This document shows, in pieces, positions 1 through 8,127 of a DNA stretch of 24,763 bases. Source of the stretch: JAYEJW01 sp034716535 (GTDB lineage: Bacteria; Pseudomonadota; Gammaproteobacteria; Chromatiales; Chromatiaceae); the NCBI GenBank assembly GCA_034716535.1, contig JAYEJW010000569.1, positions 1 to 24,763 on the forward strand, read 5' to 3'. Numbering within the stretch: the stretch's first letter is position 1; each line of letters opens with the position of its first letter. Under the pieces are notes generated by a model. That model had not been told where the DNA came from. It ran no database searches and worked only from the letters and a program-made list of their open reading frames with translations. A program made the translations under genes and the position numbers.

Positions 1-583
1 GTACCTGACCGGGCCAACGGTCATCGCGGTCCAGGACCGTGACGAAGGCCGTCTTGGTTTCCGGTATCAGAGCGAGGGCCGCCGCCAGGGGGCTGGGGTG
101 TCCGCTGTCCGCGCCGGTGTTGTACTTCTGGTCACCGAATTCCACGGGGGCCGGCTCGAACAGGACGTGCCGGACCTCCGCGAAGTAGTCCGCCCACGGG
201 GTGTCACCCTTCGCCAGGTCCGTGAAGGCTACGTCCGTTGTATTCAGGATCTTGTCGCTGGGACCGTGCTTGGGTGTCTTGTTCGGTGTCCAGGAGCGCT
301 TGAAGACGGGGCCGATGGCCGCGGACTGGGAACCGCTGGGACGATTGAACGGAAGCAGTTTGCCCTTCTCTTCCGTCAGATCCTCGCCCCACATCCTGAC
401 CACACCTGGATCCGTTGGGTCCGCTTGCAGCAGATAGACCTTGGCGATTTTGTCCGCCGCTTCGACCAAGAGTGGCGCCAGTTCGGTGGCGTGGGCCTTA
501 CGCAGCTCCGAGAGTGGCCGGTCCTGTGTGCCGAAGCGCAGGTTGAGATCGAGCAGTGCGAGCGAGCGGATCGTGTTCAGCAT
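1..583 (-). CDS. Partial CDS at window edge, possible Cas8b-like (TM1802/Csh1-type) CRISPR protein
   Basis: An open frame of 194 codons runs from an ATG at 583 down to base 1 without a stop, so the C-terminal part lies outside the window. A GGAGG at 589-593 supports the start. The protein begins MLNTIRSLALLDLNLRFG. It contains a segment around residues 80-110 (SAAIGPVFKRSW, then KHGPSDKIL) and, near the cut, TAFVTVLDRDDRWPG. The overall layout resembles the N-terminal half of Cas8b large subunits of type I-B CRISPR systems, in which a beta-strand like 'vlltvk.dgkwpGe' precedes a zinc-binding region. This is a resemblance from memory, not a search result. No repeat array or other cas gene is inside the window; they would lie to the left. 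The reading frame looks real, but the family call is weak. Confidence 0.45.
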   Translation of the reverse strand, partial: MLNTIRSLALLDLNLRFGTQDRPLSELRKAHATELAPLLVEAADKIAKVYLLQADPTDPGVVRMWGEDLTEEKGKLLPFNRPSGSQSAAIGPVFKRSWTPNKTPKHGPSDKILNTTDVAFTDLAKGDTPWADYFAEVRHVLFEPAPVEFGDQKYNTGADSGHPSPLAAALALIPETKTAFVTVLDRDDRWPGQV

Positions 584-806
584 TCAGGACCTCCGTGTAC
601 TCAGAATGGGATTGTATACCCGTCGCCCCTGAATTTACGCGCCCCGGAGCACACCCCTCGCACCCCATGGCGGTGTCGCGGCCTTCTCTGTTCACCTCCT
701 CTGCCTCTCGCTCACCCGTGCGGAACCATCCTCGACCTGCAACCGATCCTGGGAGATCAGGACGTACTCCTGTAGTGTCGAAAGGCTGAAGTACGCCAAC
801 CGCTTG
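584..806. other. Intergenic stretch partly filled by a Uma2 gene remnant
   Basis: Between the edge gene and the RND permease stop there is no complete gene. The part next to the permease (692-806) belongs to the Uma2 remnant described separately. Bases 594-691 hold nothing I can name apart from the upstream region of the edge gene. Confidence 0.5.
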
Positions 807-904
807 TCACCGCGATCGTAGCGCTGGGTTCCCGGCGGCAGGACCTCTGCGATCATGAGCGGGTCGGTCTTGAAGCAGGGGTCTCCAGGTCCTTCGCCGC
901 AGCG
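692..904 (-). pseudogene. Truncated Uma2-family (DUF820) nuclease-like remnant
   Basis: In the minus-strand frame ending with TGA at 694-692, about 70 codons read as the central Uma2 core: DPCFKTDPLMIAEVL, then YDRGDKRLAYFSL, then LQEYVLISQDRLQVE. This matches the usual Uma2 pattern 'P.liVEVLSPST..yDrg.K..aY..lpsLqEYvLi.QD...VE'. The usual N-terminal half is missing and the sequence degenerates straight after 'QVE', so it is a fragment. It overlaps the 3' end of the RND permease in a different frame; the last 25-30 permease residues are an out-of-frame reading of this DNA. Uma2 proteins are PD-(D/E)XK-fold, often spread by mobile DNA, and their function is poorly known. Confidence 0.75.
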
Positions 905-3900
905 CGACTAATCGATAAACCGCCGGAGTGAAAACCAATCCCAGCGTGATGCTCAACCCGACTCCCCCTGCGATGACGATCGCGAGCGGCGGCCAGAAGT
1001 CGCCTCCCGAGAAGAACAGCAGGGGTAGGAAGCCGCCGATCGTGGTGAGGGTCGTGGAGACGATGTGACGCGTGGCCCCCAGGGTCTCGCCCACGATGGC
1101 TTCGGTGTCGCCTGCGCTTGCCTCGGGATTGGCCCGAATGGCGGCGAGCACCACGATGCTGGCGTTGATGGCCACACCCACCAGACCGGCGCTGCCGAGG
1201 ATGGGGTTGAAGCCGAGGGGGTATCCGCCGGCCCAGAGCGAGAGCATGCCGAGACCCACGGATAGGATTGCCACGGCACCGATGATGCCGGCGATGGCGA
1301 AGCTGCGGAACGACAGCACCAGGGATGCAAGCATCAGGGTGGCCAGCAGCGGCGCGTAGGCTAGCAGTAGCCCAATGGCCTCGCCCTGCTCCTCGCTGTC
1401 TCCGGCAATCTCGAGCCGGTAACCCGGGTCGAGAATCAGCTTCTCTTCCGCAATGCGGCGTTGGATGGCGCGGGTCACCTCGATGGGCAGCAGGTCCGGG
1501 CGCAGCCAGCCCTCGACGGTGTTGACGCGCTCGCCGTCGCGGCGGGTGATGCTCGCGACCTCGGGCCGCAGGGTGAGCTCGCCCAATGCCTGGGCCGGCA
1601 CCCAGGCGCCGGGTGCGGCGGGAGAGATCAGGCGCAGGGTCGCGATGCGTGCCGTGTCGCCGCGCTCGCCGTCCGCGTAGCGCACCCTTACCGGCAGGTC
1701 TTCCAGATCCTCCAGGACCCGACCGCCGACCGCCCCCTCCATGGCGGCCTGGAACTGGCCCGCGATCTGCCCGAGGGTCAGGCCTGCGAGGCGGGCCTCT
1801 TCCTCGTCCGCGTCCAGCCATAGCTTGGGCTCGCCACCCTGGATGCTTGCCTGCGTGTGGGTGATCGCCGGGATCTGGTGCATGATCCGGCGCAGCTCCT
1901 CGCCGTAGGCACGCAGCTTGTCGGTGCTCGGTCCGACCACACGCATGCTGACCGGGGCGGGGATCGGTGGTCCCTGGCCGAAGGCCTTGACCACGACCCG
2001 CGCCTCGGGGAAGCGATCGGACAGCCGGTCCTGAAGGCTCTCCACCAGGCGCTTGGCCTCCTGCGGGCTCGCGGCCAGGACCGTGCCGCGGGCGTAGGCC
2101 GGATTGTTGTCCTGATCACGGAGCTGGTTGTAATAGACGGGTGGCGAGCTTGCGCCTGCCACCCAGGAGACCCCGTGTACGTCTCCCTCGGCGCGGATGA
2201 GCCCTTCCATCGCCAGCACCGTCTCGGCGGTACGCGATACCGAGGCGTCGGCGGGCAGCCAGGCCTGGACCTCGAACTGGTCCCGGTCGGCGGCGGGGAA
2301 GAACTGATTGCCCAGGGTGCTTGCGGCCATGAAACCGGCCACGGGTAGCGCCAAGCAGGCGGCGATGGTCAGGACGGGGCGCCGCACCGCAGCGGTGAGG
2401 GCGGCGCGGTAGAGCGAGCTCAGGCCCGGGTTCGTCCACCCGTCCCGCCACCAGCGCCCTCCCTGCGCGGCTGGCCGAACCAGCAGCGCCGCGAGGGCGG
2501 GGATGATGGTCATGGCCATGGCGAAGGAGGCCGTGAGTGCCAGGATCACGGAGACGGCGATGGGTCCGACGAAATCCCCAACGTTCCCGGGCAGTAGGAA
2601 GATGGGCATAAAGCCGAGGATGGTCGTGAAGGTGGAGGCCGCGAGCGGCCCGAACAGGTGCCGGACCGCCGCCTCCGCCGCTGCGATGGGAGCAAGACCC
2701 TCCCCACGGCGGGTGCGCACCTCGTCCGTCATGACGATGGCGTTGTCGATAAGCAACCCGATGGCGATGATCATGCCGAAGATGCTCATCTGATGGATCT
2801 GTTGTCCCGCCACGTCGAGGCCGAACAGCGTCATGGCGGCGGAGAGGGGGAGGGCGGCGCCCACGATCAGGGCCGCGCGCCAGCCCATCATGAAGAAGAC
2901 CACGAGCACCACGACGGCGGCGCCGGCCCCCAGGTTGCCGCCCAGCTCTCCGAGCCTATTGCCCGTGTAACGGTTCTGATCGAACACCAGGTCCACCGCG
3001 ATGCCGTCGCCGATCCCGTTGCCAAACTCGGCGACCAGGTCCCTTGCCTGCGTGGCCCAGTCGTCCAGATGAACGGCCTCGCGGGTGCGCACACCCACCA
3101 GCACCGCACGGCGGCCGTCCGTGTAAGCCATCTCGGCCGGCGGATCTCGCCAGGTCTTGCTGACCTCGGCCACGTCGCCCAGGCTCACCAGGCCACGCTC
3201 GTCCGCAATGAGGGGCACGGCGGCGATGCGCGCCGTGGTGTCGAGCTCTCCGGCCACCCCCAGGCGGACCTGCCTCTGGTCCGTGCGCAGCGTTCCGGCG
3301 GGTATCTTGGGGTCAGAGTCGGCGAGGCGCCGGGCCAGGTCCTCTACCGTCAACCCCAGCTGCGCCAGCTCGTCGGGGTCCACGGTCGCGCGGATCTCCT
3401 CCTCGGCCGACCCGAAGCGCACAACCTGCTCGGTACCGGGCAGGTTGCGCAGCCGGTCTGCAAGCTCCTCGGCCAGGCGGTCGAGGATCCCGAGCTGGGG
3501 CTCGCCCGAGCCCTCCCAGGCCACGGCTGCGATCAGGGAGTAGGCGACTGCGCCGCGCTTGTCGTCGAGGTTGGGCCTGCCGGCCTCCGGCGGCAGCTCG
3601 GGCTCTGCGTCTGCGAGCTTATCGCGGATCTCGGAGAAGATCTGCTCGTTGTTGGACCCATTCACGCCGTCATCCAGCTCGATGGCGATCAGCGAGATCC
3701 CGCCGCGAGACGTGGACTCGATGGTTTTGATCTCTGCGACCTCGCGCAGCGCATCCTCCAGCTTCTTGGTCACCAGGGCCTCGACCCGCGAGGCATTCGC
3801 GCCGGGCAGGGTGGTGACGATGGTGGCGTTGCGGGTGGTGATGCGCGGGTCCTCGATCCGTGGCAGGCTGGACCAGGCCGCGAGGCCGGCAATCAGGATC

Positions 3901-3965
3901 AATGCGATCGACAGCGTTAGCAGGTGGCCGTTGCGCAACAGTGCCGTGGCAGGAGACGTCTGCAT
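807..3965 (-). CDS. RND efflux transporter permease (AcrB/HAE1-like)
   Basis: Inner-membrane proton-driven drug/solute pump of 1052 residues, the normal size for AcrB-type RND permeases. The first membrane helix is at about residues 14-33, followed by a large periplasmic domain (LPRIEDPRITTRNA, then PGANASRVEALV). A second half repeats the layout after about residue 520. The TM4 proton-relay motif reads GLLIDNAIVMTDE, with Asp407 in place and Asn at the position of AcrB Asp408, a variant seen in several RND branches. The start is one base after the adaptor stop, with a GGGAGG ribosome site inside the adaptor 3' end, so the two are co-translated. No outer-membrane channel gene is present, so it probably borrows a TolC-like partner. 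The last about 28 residues (after VYRLVALRRR) are rich in Arg and Pro and come from overlapping Uma2 remnant DNA, so the natural C-terminus has been replaced. Confidence 0.95.
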   Translation of the reverse strand: MQTSPATALLRNGHLLTLSIALILIAGLAAWSSLPRIEDPRITTRNATIVTTLPGANASRVEALVTKKLEDALREVAEIKTIESTSRGGISLIAIELDDGVNGSNNEQIFSEIRDKLADAEPELPPEAGRPNLDDKRGAVAYSLIAAVAWEGSGEPQLGILDRLAEELADRLRNLPGTEQVVRFGSAEEEIRATVDPDELAQLGLTVEDLARRLADSDPKIPAGTLRTDQRQVRLGVAGELDTTARIAAVPLIADERGLVSLGDVAEVSKTWRDPPAEMAYTDGRRAVLVGVRTREAVHLDDWATQARDLVAEFGNGIGDGIAVDLVFDQNRYTGNRLGELGGNLGAGAAVVVLVVFFMMGWRAALIVGAALPLSAAMTLFGLDVAGQQIHQMSIFGMIIAIGLLIDNAIVMTDEVRTRRGEGLAPIAAAEAAVRHLFGPLAASTFTTILGFMPIFLLPGNVGDFVGPIAVSVILALTASFAMAMTIIPALAALLVRPAAQGGRWWRDGWTNPGLSSLYRAALTAAVRRPVLTIAACLALPVAGFMAASTLGNQFFPAADRDQFEVQAWLPADASVSRTAETVLAMEGLIRAEGDVHGVSWVAGASSPPVYYNQLRDQDNNPAYARGTVLAASPQEAKRLVESLQDRLSDRFPEARVVVKAFGQGPPIPAPVSMRVVGPSTDKLRAYGEELRRIMHQIPAITHTQASIQGGEPKLWLDADEEEARLAGLTLGQIAGQFQAAMEGAVGGRVLEDLEDLPVRVRYADGERGDTARIATLRLISPAAPGAWVPAQALGELTLRPEVASITRRDGERVNTVEGWLRPDLLPIEVTRAIQRRIAEEKLILDPGYRLEIAGDSEEQGEAIGLLLAYAPLLATLMLASLVLSFRSFAIAGIIGAVAILSVGLGMLSLWAGGYPLGFNPILGSAGLVGVAINASIVVLAAIRANPEASAGDTEAIVGETLGATRHIVSTTLTTIGGFLPLLFFSGGDFWPPLAIVIAGGVGLSITLGLVFTPAVYRLVALRRRTWRPLLQDRPAHDRRGPAAGNPALRSR

Positions 3966-3966
3966 C

Positions 3967-5148
3967 TCAGTGTCCTCCCAGGGCGAGCTGTTCAGCCGGG
4001 TCGGGTGTCACGCGCACGAGCTGGCCCGGGACGACGCGCTGAAGGCCGGAGCGGACGATCTGCTCGCCGTCATTGACCGGGCCGCGGACGAAGACCCGAT
4101 CGCCGTCCTGGTAGAGAATCTCGAGAGGACGCGGCGCGATCTGGTGGTCGGCGGCGAGGTTGTTGGAAGGCGCTTCGGTCAAGGGCTCGGCGGCGTAAGC
4201 GCTCCAAAGCCCACGGGTGCCTTCGGCCAGGGCGGAAAGCGGCAGCCAGAAACCGGGTTCATCGACCCAGTCGGTGAGCTCCAGCTCCACGAGCTCGCCG
4301 GGACGAAGGCCGGCAGGTGGCTCGATGGGTACGAAAAGCAGATCGACGGTACGAGTGCCCAGGGCGCGTATCGGCAACACCGCGCGCAGTCGCGCGGGAA
4401 AGCTGCGACCGCGCCAGTTGAGCGAGTAGGTGGCGGCGGGTTTCAATGTGTCCGCCAGGACACCGGCCACACCGACCCGGATCTCGGGGACGGCCCGTTC
4501 CTGGAGCTCCAGCAGCGGGTTGCCGGCGGGGAGCACGCGGCCCTCATCGGCTAGCCGTCGAGTCACCACGCCGTCGAACGGGGCGCGCAGCTCGGACTTG
4601 GCAATCTCGACGTCCACTGAGGCGATACGCGCCCCGGCCAGGTCGACACCGGCTTCGGCGGCGCTGGCGCCCTTGCTGGCCTCGTCCAATGCCTGGCGCG
4701 TGACTGCGCCTTCATCGACGGATTCGCGGTAGCGGCGCAGCGTCGATCGCGCCAACGAAAGACTTGCCTCGGCGTCGTTCAGCGCGGCTTCGAACTCGTT
4801 GCGCCGCGCTCCAAGCAGTGCCTGGTCGAGTCGGGCGAGGACCTGTCCGGCGTTCACGGCATCGCCTTCTTTCACAAGGACCCCCCGCAGCAGGCCGGCC
4901 CGCTCGAAGCCCAGGCTGCTGGCACGGTTCGCCTCCACCTGGCCGGTGAAGACCCGGCGCAGCGGGTACCCGTCCGTTCGATCCATCCTGATCACGCTGA
5001 CTGCGAGCGCGGGTGATTTGATGCTATTGTCGGCGGGGCCGCTCGCCAGCCGTGCCGCTACCAGACCTGCCGTTGGAAGGGTGATCGCCGTGCCGAGGGC
5101 AAAGAGGGCCAAGGGCAGCCAGGGTTTCCGATATCGTTTCGGGGTCAT
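3967..5148 (-). CDS. RND periplasmic adaptor (membrane fusion protein, HlyD/AcrA-like)
   Basis: Adaptor of 393 residues linking the RND permease to an outer-membrane channel. I chose the ATG at 5148 (MTPKRYRKPW) because a GGAGG lies 7 bases upstream; a longer frame to 5229 runs through the promoter and operator. An N-terminal membrane anchor is at about residues 9-31, with no lipobox cysteine. The split lipoyl domain lies at about 65-108 (LVKEGDAVNAGQVLARLD) and 186-209 (ELRAPFDGVVTRRLADEGRV), with an alpha-helical hairpin between. A beta-barrel and membrane-proximal domain follow to the end. It is the first gene of the two-gene efflux operon, driven by the promoter at 5215-5243 and probably repressed by the divergent TetR protein. 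Confidence 0.93.
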   Translation of the reverse strand: MTPKRYRKPWLPLALFALGTAITLPTAGLVAARLASGPADNSIKSPALAVSVIRMDRTDGYPLRRVFTGQVEANRASSLGFERAGLLRGVLVKEGDAVNAGQVLARLDQALLGARRNEFEAALNDAEASLSLARSTLRRYRESVDEGAVTRQALDEASKGASAAEAGVDLAGARIASVDVEIAKSELRAPFDGVVTRRLADEGRVLPAGNPLLELQERAVPEIRVGVAGVLADTLKPAATYSLNWRGRSFPARLRAVLPIRALGTRTVDLLFVPIEPPAGLRPGELVELELTDWVDEPGFWLPLSALAEGTRGLWSAYAAEPLTEAPSNNLAADHQIAPRPLEILYQDGDRVFVRGPVNDGEQIVRSGLQRVVPGQLVRVTPDPAEQLALGGH

Positions 5149-5193
5149 TTCGGGCCTCCGATTGATGCAATGGCGTGACCAGTGCGAACAGGC

Positions 5194-5203
5194 TAGACTA
5201 GAC
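5194..5203. promoter_or_regulatory. Left arm of probable TetR operator
   Basis: TAGACTAGAC here is the perfect reverse complement of GTCTAGTCTA at 5239-5248. It lies just downstream of the expected transcription start of the efflux operon, a position where a bound repressor would block initiation. Confidence 0.6.
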
Positions 5204-5214
5204 GGTATGGTGTG

Positions 5215-5243
5215 ATAATAGATAAGCAATACTGGACTGTCTA
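5215..5243 (-). promoter_or_regulatory. Sigma70-like promoter of the RND efflux operon
   Basis: Read on the minus strand, TAGACA (5243-5238) and TATTAT (5220-5215) are separated by exactly 17 bases. Each matches the sigma70 consensus hexamer at five of six positions. Transcription would start near 5208, about 60 bases before the adaptor ATG. The -35 box lies inside one arm of the inverted repeat. Confidence 0.65.
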
Positions 5244-5248
5244 GTCTA
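5239..5248. promoter_or_regulatory. Right arm of probable TetR operator
   Basis: GTCTAGTCTA overlaps the -35 hexamer of the efflux promoter and lies about 20 bases upstream of the tetR start codon, so one bound repressor could control both divergent genes. The spacing to the left arm is 35 bases, so two separate dimer sites are also possible. Confidence 0.6.
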
Positions 5249-5267
5249 ATTTTACGGTGTAACGATT

Positions 5268-5924
5268 GTGGAAACTCCCGGGACGCAACGAGCAGGCCGC
5301 CCGAAGAGCGAGGAAAAGCGCCTCGGCATCCTGTGTGCGGCGAGTAGGCTATTTCTCGAAAAGGGGCTTCAGGGCACCAGCATGGACGCGGTCGCGCGGG
5401 AGGCTGGGGTGTCCAAGCAGACCGTCTACTCCCACTTCACGAGCAAGGAGGAGCTGTTCCGGGCCTGCATCAAGGCAAAGGTGGCCTCTTACGGCTTCGA
5501 CGAGAGCGGATTCCCGGAGTCCGGTGAGCCCCGCGAGGTGCTGTTTACGGTTGTAAAGCGGTTCATGGCGCTGATCTTCGATCCGGAGGTCGTGGCCATG
5601 CACCGGGTCGTCATGGGCGAGGCCGCGAGCCATCCGCGCATCGCATCGCTGTTCTTCGAGAGCGGCCCCGGGGCCACCAAGCAGGCGGTCAGTCTGTTGC
5701 TCCAGCGCCTGGTGGACCGCGGGGAACTGAGAGCGCACGACACCCTGTATGCGTCCTGGCAGCTACTCAACATGGCCTTCGGTCACTTCCACATCCAGCT
5801 GCAGTTCAATCTGATCGACCATGTGCCCGAACGTGAGCTGGATGAGCACCTGCGCCGGGTCGTGGACGATTTCTTGATCCTGTACGGGTGTGCTTCAACC
5901 TGTCGGAGGACGGCGCCGGCCTGA
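5268..5924 (+). CDS. TetR/AcrR-family repressor of the efflux operon
   Basis: Transcriptional regulator of 218 residues. The N-terminal helix-turn-helix is typical: AASRLFLEKGLQGTSMDAVA, then EAGVSKQTVYSHFTSKEELF (about residues 24-64). The C-terminal ligand-binding domain is helical. It is divergent from the adaptor-permease operon, with a perfect inverted repeat in the shared gap, which is the standard arrangement for a local drug-responsive repressor. The start is a GTG at 5268; a TTG two bases earlier opens another frame, and no good ribosome site is visible, so translation may be weak or the transcript nearly leaderless. The ligand cannot be told from sequence. The gene converges with the AraC gene, leaving a 50-base gap. 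Confidence 0.92.
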   Translation: METPGTQRAGRPKSEEKRLGILCAASRLFLEKGLQGTSMDAVAREAGVSKQTVYSHFTSKEELFRACIKAKVASYGFDESGFPESGEPREVLFTVVKRFMALIFDPEVVAMHRVVMGEAASHPRIASLFFESGPGATKQAVSLLLQRLVDRGELRAHDTLYASWQLLNMAFGHFHIQLQFNLIDHVPERELDEHLRRVVDDFLILYGCASTCRRTAPA

Positions 5925-5974
5925 CTTCCGAAAAGGGATCATCGATCAAATCGTCACGCTTTCTGCGGCCGGAT

Positions 5975-6904
5975 CTACGGGTATCGGCTGCGCAATGTGG
6001 CCGATGGAAGTTCGCCAAACATCGCCTTGTAGTCCCCTGCGAAATAACCCAAATCCCAAAAGCCCAAGCGCATGGCGACATCGGAGACGCTCTCTCCTTG
6101 CACTGCGGATTTCAATGCCTGGCGGGCGGCAAACAAGCGCCGGGCCTTCAGGAAGCGCTTTGGCGAAACGCCGTACGTCGCGCCGAAGGCGTAGTGCAGT
6201 GTACGCTCGGTGGTATTGAGAAACGCGCAGATCTCGCCGACGGTGGGCGGATTCGACTGCCGGTCCAGCATGAAGTCCCGAGCGCGTCGGGCCAACAGGT
6301 AACGACGTCGGGACCTGGTGTCGCGATCTTCTTCCCCTGTGCTCAGACCCCGAGCGGCGAGAAGCAGAGTCTCGTCGAACATCCGATGATAGGCTTCGGC
6401 GGGAATCCCACCTTTCCTGCAGAGGTCCGCGAGCCTCACCCACCAACGGCGCAGACCATCTGTCGCCTGCCGGCTCGAACGGATCACCCTGTGCCCCGTC
6501 GAATGCTCCGCCAGTAAAGCGGTCATGGGCGACGCTATCCGATCGTCCAGAGCCTGGGTGGAGAGCGAGCAGGAGATCAAGGACGTCTGCGCCTTTGTCA
6601 GGGCATGAATTGCACATCCAGAGCCGAACACATCTATGCGGTCGGCCGTCACATCCAGCCCTTCCGATGAATAGGAACCGCCGTGGTCGAGGGGCAGCAC
6701 GAAGCTCAATCCCTGCTCGGGGGAGGTTCCCGTGAGTTCCAGCGGAGTGTTCCACCGCTCCAGGTCCACCCGGATGCCTGCGACACGCCCTAACCACAGC
6801 TTTGCTTCGAGCCTCTTTGCGCGCACCGGACGATGGTGTATTTCCCAGCCCTCTTGAGCGGCCGCGAGCTCATCGAAGTCCGTGGTTTCAAGCGCCGTGA
6901 ACAT
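5975..6904 (-). CDS. AraC-family transcriptional regulator
   Basis: Regulator of 309 residues. The C-terminal AraC DNA-binding domain has two helix-turn-helix units: about residues 220-240 (TVGEICAFLNTTERTLHYAF) and 272-292 (SVSDVAMRLGFWDLGYFAGD), joined by YGVSPKRFLKARRL. The last part (DYKAMFGELPSATLRSRYP) matches the usual 'y...FG.sPs.yR' ending. The N-terminal 200 residues form a sensor domain I do not recognise. The ATG at 6904 has no clear ribosome site. It is divergent from the secreted-protein gene at 7025 across a 120-base gap, so control of that gene is a reasonable guess but unproven. Confidence 0.9.
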   Translation of the reverse strand: MFTALETTDFDELAAAQEGWEIHHRPVRAKRLEAKLWLGRVAGIRVDLERWNTPLELTGTSPEQGLSFVLPLDHGGSYSSEGLDVTADRIDVFGSGCAIHALTKAQTSLISCSLSTQALDDRIASPMTALLAEHSTGHRVIRSSRQATDGLRRWWVRLADLCRKGGIPAEAYHRMFDETLLLAARGLSTGEEDRDTRSRRRYLLARRARDFMLDRQSNPPTVGEICAFLNTTERTLHYAFGATYGVSPKRFLKARRLFAARQALKSAVQGESVSDVAMRLGFWDLGYFAGDYKAMFGELPSATLRSRYP

Positions 6905-7024
6905 TGCAGACCGAATTCAAAGGATTGGCACCCTGGAAATTTGCAGTTTTTCCATATCGAATTCTAGACGAGAAGACTAGGATTTTTCTATCGCTGAGAT
7001 GTTTTGAACTCCGGGGGAGGTAAA

Positions 7025-7834
7025 ATGACCATAGCTAACCCTAGGAAAAGAGCACAGGTCCAACGATCTTCGGTATTGTTGCTGGCCGCCGCACTCGTCT
7101 CGACTCAGGTCATCGGCGGCCTAGCGAACGTCTCGACGCGGGCGTTCGTGGGCGCAGGCGCCGAGGTCATGATCCCGGGCATCATCGTGAATGAGAAAAC
7201 CGATCGTTACCTGATCGGCGTGGCAGGGCCTTCGCTGTCCGGTTCGTTGCTGAATTTCCTGGCGGACCCCGCACTCCAGGTGATCAATCAGCAGACGGGC
7301 GCAGTGGTCGCCGAGAGTGACAACTGGCAAATGGGACCCTCGGCCTCAGAGCTTGCTGCGCTGAATATCGCGCTGCACCCGAACGAGCCGGCCGTCGTCG
7401 TGGACCTATCGCCGGGCAGCTACACCGTCATCGTGACCGGCGCCGGCGGCAGCACGGGGGTTGCGGTTGCCGGCGTATACGAGATCAACGCGTTCTGGAA
7501 TGGGGCGCCGAGCGGGATCACGCCTGGAACTTGGCGGAGTGCCTTCGGTAAAGGCCGGGTTTGCTTCAATGTGTCGGCGGACGGCACCAGCCTGACCGCC
7601 GAAAACAGCGTTTGCGACTCCGGGAGATCGTTGGACATCGACGTGGACGGCGCCTGCGACATCGAGATCGAGCTCACCCAGAACATCCCGATCAACAACA
7701 ATGAGTTCAGCTACGACGGCGGCAACGAGCAGGCGAAAGGCACCTTCACCTCGAATACCGCCGCCAACGGAACCGCCTTGGACACGGATGAAGGCGTCTG
7801 CTCCACTTCCTGGTCGGCCGGCCCGGCCAACTGA
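7025..7834 (+). CDS. Secreted protein with an ISTR-like domain and a four-cysteine C-terminal domain
   Basis: Protein of 269 residues. The ATG at 7025 has a strong GGGGGAGG ribosome site; a longer frame from 7004 reads through that site. A signal peptide covers about residues 1-34. Residues 35-152 resemble a bacterial extracellular module seen in many large secreted proteins (pattern 'lvNiSTRg.vg.G..vlI.GfiI...' through 'aLGPsL', 'LaDP.L.l....G..ia.nDnW' and 'l.pGsYT.iv.G..g.tGva.vevY'): here NVSTRAFVGAGAEVMIPG, GVAGPSLS, LADPALQV, SDNWQ and LSPGSYTVIVTGAGGSTGVA. Residues 160-269 form a second domain starting GTWRSAFGKGRVCFNVS with cysteines at 180, 197, 211 and 259, which could make two disulfides. 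The function is unknown; likely exported or cell-surface. Confidence 0.8.
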   Translation: MTIANPRKRAQVQRSSVLLLAAALVSTQVIGGLANVSTRAFVGAGAEVMIPGIIVNEKTDRYLIGVAGPSLSGSLLNFLADPALQVINQQTGAVVAESDNWQMGPSASELAALNIALHPNEPAVVVDLSPGSYTVIVTGAGGSTGVAVAGVYEINAFWNGAPSGITPGTWRSAFGKGRVCFNVSADGTSLTAENSVCDSGRSLDIDVDGACDIEIELTQNIPINNNEFSYDGGNEQAKGTFTSNTAANGTALDTDEGVCSTSWSAGPAN

Positions 7835-7871
7835 TCGCGTGGGAAAGCGCGGATTCAGTCGGCGTTTCCCG

Positions 7872-7889
7872 CGGCACAAGGATGTGCCG
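7872..7889 (+). terminator. Short hairpin after the secreted-protein gene, possible terminator
   Basis: CGGCACA and TGTGCCG form a perfect 7-bp stem with a 4-base loop, 37 bases after the stop codon. It is followed by a weak T-rich run (tcagtttc), so termination would be inefficient. The remaining gap to the ureohydrolase (7890-8127) holds no gene I can support. Confidence 0.35.
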
Positions 7890-8127
7890 TCAGTTTCAGC
7901 TGCGCAAGCGACGGAAACCGAAAGAAAGCGCAAACCGCTTGTTCGCTACTCGAAGCAGCGCTTTCGACTCGTTGAACGCGAAGGAACCGGAAAACTGCGT
8001 TCTTGCGGTTCCCGGTTCGAACCTCGCCGTGGATCGCTTTCTTCAACGGCTTACTGAAATTTTCCCCGTGCAGCCTGGCGATCGCTAATACTTCTGTGAG
8101 ACCCGCCACCAACCGGAGGTCGCGACC

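Noticed and set aside
98..775. 225-codon plus-strand frame at the left edge
   Set aside because: No domain; the minus-strand frame 583-1 is open throughout, has a ribosome site and reads as normal protein.
2658..3920. 420-codon plus-strand frame opposite the RND permease
   Set aside because: Antisense shadow of a high-GC gene, with no recognisable motifs.
7990..8025. GGAACCG/CGGTTCC inverted repeat upstream of the ureohydrolase
   Set aside because: Loop of about 16 bases and no T-run; too weak to call a terminator or operator.
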